The notes under the pieces are model-generated. The model made no database searches. It saw only the letters and a program-made list of their open reading frames with translations, and was not told where the DNA came from. 14,832 bases of DNA from Bacteroidales bacterium UBA1733 (GTDB lineage Bacteria; Bacteroidota; Bacteroidia; Bacteroidales; UBA3663). Below, in pieces: positions 7,452 to 13,609 of the stretch; the stretch's first letter is position 1, and the number at the start of each line of letters is the position of its first letter. A program made the position numbers and the translations under genes. The stretch is taken from positions 1-14,832 of the forward strand of contig DCIF01000151.1 in the NCBI GenBank assembly GCA_002315795.1, written 5' to 3'.

Positions 7452-7536
7452 TCACCCCTGCCCTTGTCACATCTTCCCCCTTGTCCTCCTCCAGACAACT
7501 TTCCTGCCGGGAATAGACTTTCTTAGGCTTTCTTCA

Positions 7537-7550
7537 TGACAATATTGTCA
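7537..7550. promoter_or_regulatory. Palindromic candidate operator TGACAATATTGTCA
   Basis: A perfect 14-bp palindrome that differs from the one at 6011-6024 only in the two central bases. It ends 28 nt before the -7 box of pspC, the same distance as at the UPF0145 promoter. No other full copy of TGACAAnnTTGTCA was found when reading through the window. Confidence 0.6.
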
Positions 7551-7578
7551 ACCGCTACATTGTTTGTAATAAGTGCAC

Positions 7579-7586
7579 TATCTTTG
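7579..7586 (+). promoter_or_regulatory. -7 promoter element of the pspC operon
   Basis: TATCTTTG is a full match to TAnnTTTG and is followed by CACCAACAAAA, nearly the same as at the UPF0145 promoter. The expected -33 position (about 7555-7558) reads CTAC rather than TTTG, so activation from the palindrome at 7537-7550 may be needed. The transcript should start near 7591, giving a leader of about 36 nt. Confidence 0.65.
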
Positions 7587-7626
7587 CACCAACAAAAAAA
7601 ATACAAACCTTTAAAAATACACAATT

Positions 7627-7830
7627 ATGAAGAAGCTGACAAAATCTAACGACAAGAGAATTTCTGGCGTATGTGGCGGTATCGCAGAGTATCTGGGCCT
7701 TGACCCAACGGCTGTTCGTCTGGGTTATCTCTGCCTCTCTCTGCTTGCACATGCTTTTCCTGGTTTGCTGCTCTACATCATCCTGGCAATCGCAATGCCT
7801 AAAGCAGATACCAAGTTGATCGAGAAGTAA
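7627..7830 (+). CDS. PspC-domain small membrane protein
   Basis: A 67-residue protein that is essentially one PspC domain. SGVCGGIAEYLGLDPTAVRLGYL (about 13-35) is the hallmark segment, followed by a hydrophobic stretch of about 26 residues (about 33-58) that spans or hairpins into the membrane. PspC in enterobacteria is an inner-membrane partner of the phage shock response. In Bacteroidetes, minimal PspC proteins without PspA, PspB or PspF are common and their role is inferred rather than shown. The SPFH gene begins 32 nt after the stop, so the two are very likely co-transcribed. The promoter carries the same palindrome and -7 context as the UPF0145-GIN operon, consistent with a shared membrane-stress role. 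The start is set by the first in-frame ATG after the -7 box. Confidence 0.92.
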   Translation: MKKLTKSNDKRISGVCGGIAEYLGLDPTAVRLGYLCLSLLAHAFPGLLLYIILAIAMPKADTKLIEK

Positions 7831-7862
7831 TCAATTATAAACCTCTTAAATTACTACATATT

Positions 7863-8729
7863 ATGGCAAGTGAAGTTAAGAAAGCAAAGATGTCAGCAGG
7901 CTGCATCATGTCAATGTTCTGTTGTGTGATCATCGCCATCATTCTGGCCAACAGCTGCACAGTAGTAGATTCTGGTGAGATAGGAATCAAGTTCCACAAG
8001 TGGTCAAGCAATGAGCAGGACTACGGTGGCGTAGAGGGCACCTGCAAGGGTTGGGTTTTCTACAATCCTATCACTTCGAGCGTCTTCACCTACCCTACCT
8101 ACATACAACGTAAGAACTATGAGCCATTCAATGTCAATGCGAAGGATGCTTCGGTCTTCAAGATGGACCCAACCATTGCTTACCGCATCAACCCCGAGAA
8201 GGCTTGCGACATCTTCACCAAGTACCGTAAGGGTATCGAGGATCTGGAAAACGGATACATCCGCACCTGTATCTATGAGGCCTATCGAACCTGTGCCAAC
8301 CGCTATTCGAGCGACTCGCTGATGTCAAATCGCGCCAACTTCGAGAACGACGTACGTGTTCGTCTTGAGTCGAGCCTGATGGCAGAAGGATTTATCGTTG
8401 AGGAGTTTACCTCACAGATCACCCCACCTGAGTCATTGGCACAGATGATCAATGAGAAGAATGCTGCCGTACAATCAGCACTCAAGGCTGAGAACAAGGT
8501 CAAGGAGGCTGAAGCTGAAGCAAAGATTAAGATTGCCGAGGCTAAGGGTGCAGCCGAAGCCATGCAGATCAAGGCCGATGCAGAGGCATACTACAACCGT
8601 ACGATCTCAGCATCTCTCTCTCCGCTCATCATACAGGAAGATTGGATTGAGAAGTGGAATGGCACTGTACCAACCGTTGTGGGAGGTCAGAACATGATGT
8701 TCGACATGTCGAAATTCACAAGCAAATAA
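7863..8729 (+). CDS. SPFH/Band 7 (prohibitin-like) membrane protein
   Basis: A 288-residue protein of the SPFH superfamily (stomatin, prohibitin, flotillin, HflK/C). These form ring-like assemblies on membranes and affect protein quality control and membrane organisation. A single hydrophobic segment (about 11-30) anchors the N-terminus. The SPFH domain spans about 33-195, with TVVDSGEIGIKF at its start and FIVEEFTSQITPPESL near its end. It is followed by an Ala/Glu/Lys-rich coiled coil (about 197-245) typical of prohibitin-like members. A cysteine at 32 follows LANS, so a lipoprotein is possible, but the lipobox is poor and a plain transmembrane anchor is likelier. It sits 32 nt after pspC and 30 nt before the M6 peptidase gene. 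No terminator is seen on either side. Confidence 0.92.
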   Translation: MASEVKKAKMSAGCIMSMFCCVIIAIILANSCTVVDSGEIGIKFHKWSSNEQDYGGVEGTCKGWVFYNPITSSVFTYPTYIQRKNYEPFNVNAKDASVFKMDPTIAYRINPEKACDIFTKYRKGIEDLENGYIRTCIYEAYRTCANRYSSDSLMSNRANFENDVRVRLESSLMAEGFIVEEFTSQITPPESLAQMINEKNAAVQSALKAENKVKEAEAEAKIKIAEAKGAAEAMQIKADAEAYYNRTISASLSPLIIQEDWIEKWNGTVPTVVGGQNMMFDMSKFTSK

Positions 8730-8759
8730 ACTTCTTTTCGAACCTGTATAACTGGAAGC

Positions 8760-10628
8760 ATGAGAATAAAATCACTCTTATTTGCCATTGCGCTCTATGG
8801 TCTATCAACGATGTCTGCCGATGCTGCAAAGTCGGCAGGCATCGTTCGTTCATTTACCCAGCCTGATGGCACCACCATCAGTGTGCAGTTGCTTGGCGAC
8901 GAGCACTTCTCCTGGTATCAGACGCCCGACGGCATCCTTCTGAAGCGGGCAGATAAAGCCTTCTATATAGCTACCATCACCTCTGACGGTAAGCTACAGC
9001 CCTCTTCCTTGCTGGCACATGATCTTGAGAGACGTACTGAGGCAGAGCACCAGTTGGCCAAAGCGCAAAAAAGAGCACTTTTCTTCTCAAAAGCTTCGCA
9101 GGCAAAGCATGCTTCCACCCGTGCCATCAGCGGCTACCCTTCGGCCGATAATTTCTGTCCCCACACTGGCACAGTGAAGATACCTGTCATCCTGATGGAG
9201 TATCCTGACAAACCATTCACTCAGTTAAGTGAGACGAAAAGCACAAAAGAAATCTTTGACAGTTACTTCAACTCAAATAAGACCTATTCCTATTCTGATA
9301 ATTCATTAGGAGGATACAGCTCGGTAGCTCAGTTTTTCTACGATGGCAGTATGGGCAAACTCTCTTTTGAGTTTGAGCTCTTCGGGCCCTACACCGCCAT
9401 ACACAAACACGACTACTATGGCAAAGAGGGCGGCAAAGAGTTTGAGTTGATAAAAGAAGCCGTACATAGGGCTGATTCTGTCATCGACTTCACACGCTAT
9501 GATACTGATCAGAATGGCAAAGTGGATATGGTCTATGTCTTATATGCCGGTACAGGAGCTAATCTCAGTAATAACGATAAAGATTTCTGGCCAAAATGCT
9601 ATTATGGCATCAATATCGAGACAGAAGACAGTATCAGTATCAATGTGATAGGAGGAGCCAACGAATTAGTACGCGAAAAATCTGAAAAAGAAACAGCTAT
9701 CCGTGCAGGTATTGGCGTCACCTGCCACGAGATAGGACACGGCATAGGACTTCCTGATCTGTATTGGACACGGAGTGATGATCCTATAGACGCTGATGGT
9801 TATACAGATTACAACAACTGTGGTCCTGAAGACTGGGACCTGAGGGATGGTGGTGAGAATCTCTACAACGGCATCTGGCCTTGCCAGTTTACCGCCTGGG
9901 AACGTGAGATCCTGGGGTGGCTAGACGTACAGGAGCTGACAGAACCGACCCATATCACTCTCTATCCGCTCAACAAGAAGGAGGGGTCGGCTTGTCGTGT
10001 CACCAATCCGGAGAATGCCAACGAATATTATATCATTGAGAATTACGCCCCTGACGAGTGGAATGAATATGTGAATCGCAGGTATGGCTCTGGCCTCATG
10101 ATTACGCATGTCAACACCTCAGCAGCTGGCCTGTCAATGTCGCCAAACAACACCTATGGCAAGCCGAATGTCACCATTCTGCCGGCTGACAATTATATCC
10201 TGGCGCTATATTCCAATGGAAAAACGATCAGATATAGAGGCCAAGTAGTGACCATGCCATCAGCACGTGATATTGACGAGAACAATAAACGTCCGTTTTA
10301 TGAGAGCTACTATTATCCAGAAATGAAAGGCGACCCTTACGTCGGTTCAAAAAGTTCTGCTCCTGTCAATTACTTAGCTGCCTATAAGAACTATACGGGT
10401 GAAGAGATGGCCACTCGTTTCCCTATCACAGACATCACGCGCAACGACGATGGCAGCATCAGTTTCAAGTTCATGGGTGGAGAGGTTTCGGCTATCGGAC
10501 AGCTTACAGACACAAAGCGTATAGACAGTCGTGTCTATACGCTTGAGGGTCGTGAAGTAAAAGGCAATCAGTCTTCGCTCCCACAGGGTTTGTATATCCA
10601 GAACAGAGAAAAGAAACTGATCAGATAA
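8760..10628 (+). CDS. Secreted M6-family zinc metallopeptidase
   Basis: A 622-residue exported protein. The signal peptide is at 1-22 (cleavage likely after SADA). An N-terminal part (about 23-115) is likely a propeptide. The M6 catalytic domain (about 135-400) holds the zinc motif HEIGHGIGLPD, with H323, E324 and H327 and D333 as the likely third ligand. DTDQNGKVD (248-256) looks like a calcium loop. The conserved block after the zinc site reads DWDLRDGG (358-365), where most M6 enzymes have Met in place of R362. The region to about 570 is beta-rich. The C-terminus ends YTLEGREVKG...LPQGLYIQNREKKLIR, a sorting-tail-like end seen on exported Bacteroidetes proteins. It would degrade or process extracellular protein; substrates are unknown. 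It lies 30 nt after the SPFH gene without a visible promoter, so it may belong to that operon. Confidence 0.92.
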   Translation: MRIKSLLFAIALYGLSTMSADAAKSAGIVRSFTQPDGTTISVQLLGDEHFSWYQTPDGILLKRADKAFYIATITSDGKLQPSSLLAHDLERRTEAEHQLAKAQKRALFFSKASQAKHASTRAISGYPSADNFCPHTGTVKIPVILMEYPDKPFTQLSETKSTKEIFDSYFNSNKTYSYSDNSLGGYSSVAQFFYDGSMGKLSFEFELFGPYTAIHKHDYYGKEGGKEFELIKEAVHRADSVIDFTRYDTDQNGKVDMVYVLYAGTGANLSNNDKDFWPKCYYGINIETEDSISINVIGGANELVREKSEKETAIRAGIGVTCHEIGHGIGLPDLYWTRSDDPIDADGYTDYNNCGPEDWDLRDGGENLYNGIWPCQFTAWEREILGWLDVQELTEPTHITLYPLNKKEGSACRVTNPENANEYYIIENYAPDEWNEYVNRRYGSGLMITHVNTSAAGLSMSPNNTYGKPNVTILPADNYILALYSNGKTIRYRGQVVTMPSARDIDENNKRPFYESYYYPEMKGDPYVGSKSSAPVNYLAAYKNYTGEEMATRFPITDITRNDDGSISFKFMGGEVSAIGQLTDTKRIDSRVYTLEGREVKGNQSSLPQGLYIQNREKKLIR

Positions 10629-10630
10629 GA

Positions 10631-11422
10631 TTATCGGCCTGAAATCAAGGCAGCAATCACGATAACCACAGGGAGGAAAAGAAGGGCAAGGATAAGAAGA
10701 TCAAGCGCATAACTGATCAGCGTCTTCTTCACACTTTGCCAGATAGTCAGGTCATAGAGCTGCTTGTAGTCCCAGATTACCAGCAGGATATTGGGCACCA
10801 GGTTATGATTGTTGAATTCGAGCTGGCCATAGCTAAACCAATGGCTCAGGCTAAGGATCATCGTATAAATCAGTACTTGACAGGCAATGATCACCTGGAT
10901 ATGAAACTGCTCCATCATGTTAAAAGCTCGACCAATCTTCGTTTTGCGGAAAGTCAACCAGGCTGCAGGTACCATCGGAATCATGAGACAGAGCTGAACG
11001 GCAGCCGGATTATTCAGGAGATCGACCAGATACTCCTTAATCGTCTGCACATACGGACTGATCTCTACCACTTTCTCGAGTGAATTGATCTCACCATTGA
11101 GATTATCGGCCACCAAAAACTCATCCTTAGCCAGGAGATAGGTAATCAAGTAATAAATTGTACTCAGACAGAACAGCAGCGAGAGGGGTTTCATATATCC
11201 CTTTCGCTTGCCCATGATATAATCACGAATCATGTAACCGGGACGCCAATAGAGCTCGGTTACCGAACGAAGGAAGCCGCTGTCAAGATTGGCGAAGAGC
11301 CCGATGGCGTCATCGACCATGTGAAGGAACGATAAGCGTCGTGTCTTACGGCTCTGACCACAACGTGGACAGAAGTTGCCGACAAAGTGAAGTCCGCAGT
11401 TCTTGCATACACACTCCTCCAT
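10631..11422 (-). CDS. DUF3667 membrane protein with N-terminal zinc ribbon
   Basis: A 263-residue protein with the chosen start. A short treble-clef or zinc-ribbon motif comes first (CKNC at 6-9, CPRC at 18-21). It is followed by the DUF3667 signature: about 27-50, then FLRSVTELYWRPGYMIRDYI and GKRKGYMKPLSLLF. Four to five hydrophobic segments fill the rest, so it is an inner-membrane protein of unknown function. The reading frame stays open up to 11569, but a complete promoter lies at 11520-11551, so the longest version cannot be right. I prefer the ATG at 11422, close to the first cysteine pair; ATGs at 11476, 11494 and 11515 are possible. The last would be nearly leaderless. Its stop is 2 nt from the convergent M6 peptidase stop. 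I see no terminator between them. Confidence 0.85.
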   Translation of the reverse strand: MEECVCKNCGLHFVGNFCPRCGQSRKTRRLSFLHMVDDAIGLFANLDSGFLRSVTELYWRPGYMIRDYIMGKRKGYMKPLSLLFCLSTIYYLITYLLAKDEFLVADNLNGEINSLEKVVEISPYVQTIKEYLVDLLNNPAAVQLCLMIPMVPAAWLTFRKTKIGRAFNMMEQFHIQVIIACQVLIYTMILSLSHWFSYGQLEFNNHNLVPNILLVIWDYKQLYDLTIWQSVKKTLISYALDLLILALLFLPVVIVIAALISGR

Positions 11423-11519
11423 GGGTTTCTCAATCTTTCCCCCAGGACGAAAGTCTCGGCCATTGACCTGCTTCATGTGCAGCAATCGCTGCATGGGTAG
11501 TCGTCTGAATTTCATGATG

Positions 11520-11551
11520 CAAAGATAACGGCTTTTACCAGACAATCCAAA
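11520..11551 (-). promoter_or_regulatory. Promoter of the DUF3667 gene
   Basis: On the minus strand TTTG (11548-11551) is followed after 20 nt by TATCTTTG (11520-11527), a full Bacteroidetes promoter. The predicted start near 11514 fixes the gene start at or below 11515. With the starts preferred here, the non-coding stretch 11423-11762 is about 340 nt. It holds this promoter, the divergent promoter at 11672-11703 and a small hairpin at 11725-11741. The part between the two promoters is A-rich, and I see nothing else in it. Confidence 0.75.
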
Positions 11552-11671
11552 ATTCTGGGACAGAAACACATCAACAAGGGATGAAAAGCACGAAAAAAAG
11601 TTTTCAAATCATAAAAATCGCTCAAAAAGTAAAAAAAACGTATCTAACAAAAGCGAAAAACGGGTGGCGCT

Positions 11672-11703
11672 CTTGGCAGATAGAAGAATTTTTGCTAAAT
11701 TTG
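11672..11703 (+). promoter_or_regulatory. Promoter of the Na+/phosphate symporter gene
   Basis: CTTG (11672-11675) and TAAATTTG (11696-11703) are separated by 20 nt, a good Bacteroidetes promoter. Transcription should start near 11709. The frame of the symporter is open back to an ATG at 11664, but that lies upstream of this promoter, which favours the start at 11763. Confidence 0.65.
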
Positions 11704-11724
11704 TGCTCGGATTATACATCCAAG

Positions 11725-11741
11725 GTGCAAGACTTTTGCAC
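11725..11741 (+). repeat. Short inverted repeat in the symporter 5' leader
   Basis: GTGCAA and TTGCAC form a perfect 6-bp hairpin with a 5-nt loop, inside the predicted leader and 21 nt before the start codon. It could affect ribosome access or serve as a small operator. An inverted repeat of this size can also arise by chance. Confidence 0.35.
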
Positions 11742-11762
11742 TATCACTTACAAATACCATTT

Positions 11763-13448
11763 ATGTCTATCTGGGTAATCTTTAAACTCATCGGCTCTCT
11801 TGCCTTACTTATGTATGGTATGAAGACCATGAGTGAAAGCCTGCAAAAAATGGCAGGTCCACAGTTGCGTCATGTGCTTCAGGCCATGACCACCAATCGT
11901 TTTGCAGGTATGCTGACCGGTGCTTTCGTCACAGCCAGCGTGCAGAGTTCAACGGCCACCACGGTAATGACCGTATCGTTTGTTAATGCCGGTTTGCTTA
12001 CCTTGGCTCAGGCCATCTCTATCATCATGGGTGCTAACATCGGCACCACGTTTACGGCCTGGATCATGTCGGCCGGTTTCTCTTTTAACATTACCGACTT
12101 TGTATGGCCTGCTTTCTTCATCGGTATCCTGCTGATCTATTCTAAGAAAAAGCAGATCATCGGTGATTTTCTCTTCGGTGTTTCGTTCCTGCTACTCGGT
12201 CTGGGTACTTTGAAGGCTACGGGTACTGATATGCACCTTGAGAGCATTCCAGCTGTGATGGATTTCTTCCAGTCGTTTGATGACAACTACCTCTCATACC
12301 TACTGTTCCTTCTGATAGGTGGCGTCATGACCATGTGCGTGCAGAGTTCAGCAGCTGTTATGGCCATCACCATGACCCTCTGTGCTACAGGCGTGCTTCC
12401 TATCTACTTGGGTATCGCGCTGGTTATGGGTGAGAACATCGGCACCACGGTTACTTCTAACATTGCCGCTCTTACCGCCAACATTCAGGCACGTCGTGCT
12501 GCTTTTGGCCACATGTTCTTCAACATCTTCGGTGTGATCTGGGTGTTGATCATCTTCCGTCCTTTCGTCAACATGATCTGCGGTATCGTGGGTTATGATG
12601 CTGCAAATCCGGATGTAATCAAGCTTCCATTCGTGCTGGCAACGTTCCACACCTGCTTCAACATCATCAATACGGCTATCCTGATCTGGTTCATCCCTCA
12701 GATTGAGAAGATTGTCTGTGCCATCATCAAGCGCACCCATGCTAAGGATGAAGAGGAAGACTTCAAACTGCAGTTCATCACCGGTGGTATTTTGGCCACC
12801 CCTGAGCTTTCAGTGCTTGAGGCACGTAAGGAGATCGGTTCGTTTGGCAATCGTATCCAGCGTATGTTCGGCATGATCAAGGAATTGATGGATGAGAAGG
12901 ATGACGAGAAGTTTGTGAAGCTCTTTACCCGTATTGAGAAATATGAAGGTATCTCTGACAACATGGAGATCGAGATTGGCAAGTATCTCAATGAGGTTTC
13001 AGACAACCATCTTTCTGATGACACAAAGGCCAAGATCCGTGCTATGATGCGTGAGATTTCTGAGCTTGAGAGTATCGGTGATGCCTGCTTTAATCTGGCT
13101 CGTGTGCTGAATCGCCGCAAGAAGTCAGAGGAAGATTTCACCGAGAAACAGCGTGAGAACATTCTTAAGATGTTCGAACTTACTAACCGCAGCCTCGACC
13201 TGATGAACGAACTCTTCACCCGTCCATTGCAGCAGATTGATGCAAACCGCTCATTCAACATCGAGAAGGAGATCAATAACTACCGTGATCTGATCAAGAT
13301 TCAGAATGTCAACGATGTGAACAACCATGTTTATACCTACTCTGTAGGTTCAATGTACATGGATATCATCAACGAGTGTGAGAAGCTTGGCGATTATGTC
13401 GTCAACGTCGTAGAGGCTCGTACTGGTGTTCGCCAGCAGGAAGCTTAA
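11763..13448 (+). CDS. Na+/phosphate cotransporter family protein with PhoU-like domain
   Basis: A 561-residue inner-membrane protein. The membrane part (about 1-320) contains two inverted Na/Pi cotransporter repeats. Each carries the paired signatures: QSSTATT (61-67) with GANIGTT (90-96), then QSSAAVM (194-200) with GENIGTT (223-229). The QSS motifs belong to the substrate and sodium sites of the NptA/SLC34-like family. A soluble helical domain (about 345-555) is PhoU-like, as in YjbB-type proteins that couple phosphate transport to signalling. The likely role is sodium-coupled phosphate movement; direction (uptake or export) cannot be read from sequence. The start at MSIWVIFKLIGS is chosen because the promoter at 11672-11703 and the family alignment exclude the 33-residue extension to 11664. 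serB follows 161 nt later. Confidence 0.93.
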   Translation: MSIWVIFKLIGSLALLMYGMKTMSESLQKMAGPQLRHVLQAMTTNRFAGMLTGAFVTASVQSSTATTVMTVSFVNAGLLTLAQAISIIMGANIGTTFTAWIMSAGFSFNITDFVWPAFFIGILLIYSKKKQIIGDFLFGVSFLLLGLGTLKATGTDMHLESIPAVMDFFQSFDDNYLSYLLFLLIGGVMTMCVQSSAAVMAITMTLCATGVLPIYLGIALVMGENIGTTVTSNIAALTANIQARRAAFGHMFFNIFGVIWVLIIFRPFVNMICGIVGYDAANPDVIKLPFVLATFHTCFNIINTAILIWFIPQIEKIVCAIIKRTHAKDEEEDFKLQFITGGILATPELSVLEARKEIGSFGNRIQRMFGMIKELMDEKDDEKFVKLFTRIEKYEGISDNMEIEIGKYLNEVSDNHLSDDTKAKIRAMMREISELESIGDACFNLARVLNRRKKSEEDFTEKQRENILKMFELTNRSLDLMNELFTRPLQQIDANRSFNIEKEINNYRDLIKIQNVNDVNNHVYTYSVGSMYMDIINECEKLGDYVVNVVEARTGVRQQEA

Positions 13449-13473
13449 ACACATTTTATAATATATAAGAGCG

Positions 13474-13545
13474 ATGTCAGAAAAGACAGAAAGCTCAATC
13501 TATCGCAAATATCAAATATCTATACCTCTCTACAACAGTCTGTAG
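13474..13545 (+). other. Possible serine-rich leader ORF upstream of serB
   Basis: An ATG at 13474, preceded by AAGAG, opens a 23-codon frame, MSEKTESSIYRKYQISIPLY then NSL, that stops at 13543-13545. Five of 23 residues are serine, including one pair. Its later codons lie in the left arm and loop of the serB-leader hairpin. This layout could suit an attenuation peptide, but coding is unproven and a chance ORF of this size is quite possible. Confidence 0.2.
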
Positions 13546-13571
13546 CAAGGATGCAGATATTTGATATTTGC
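13505..13571 (+). repeat. 17-bp perfect inverted repeat with nested hairpin in the serB leader
   Basis: GCAAATATCAAATATCT (13505-13521) and its exact reverse complement (13555-13571) flank a 33-nt loop. The loop itself holds CTACA/TGTAG (13530-13534 and 13541-13545) around 6 nt. The nonamer ATTTGATAT occurs at 13559 and again at 13573, and inverted in the left arm, so the element looks built from a short repeated unit. There is no T-run after it, so it is not a classic terminator. It may be a leader RNA structure, a cruciform or an intergenic repeat family member. Confidence 0.85.
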
Positions 13572-13609
13572 TATTTGATATCCAATAGACGCAATTACAA
13601 TAGAAACGA

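Noticed and set aside
7481..7498. TTGTC/GACAA hairpin after the TerB-like gene as a terminator
   Set aside because: Only 5 bp of stem with an 8-nt loop and no T-run afterwards.
8700..8713. Perfect 14-bp palindrome TTCGACATGTCGAA near the end of the SPFH gene
   Set aside because: It falls on the codons Phe-Asp-Met-Ser-Lys; about one perfect 14-bp palindrome is expected by chance in a window of this size, and it matches no other site here.
11423..11569. N-terminal extension of the DUF3667 gene to 11569
   Set aside because: A complete promoter lies at 11520-11551, so the first part of this frame would not be transcribed; the family begins near the CxxC pair.
11664..11762. N-terminal extension of the Na+/phosphate symporter to 11664
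   Set aside because: The promoter at 11672-11703 lies inside it, and the extension has no family counterpart I recognise.
12348..13276. Long antisense frames opposite the symporter gene
   Set aside because: They are shadows of a well-conserved gene on the other strand and show no family features.
13505..13571. Invertible promoter flanked by 17-bp inverted repeats
   Set aside because: The enclosed segment is only 33 nt and holds no promoter, and no recombinase gene is nearby.
13555..13581. GATATTTG copies as a -7 promoter for serB
   Set aside because: The first base does not fit TAnnTTTG, and no TTG lies at the -33 distance; the matches come from the repeat structure.
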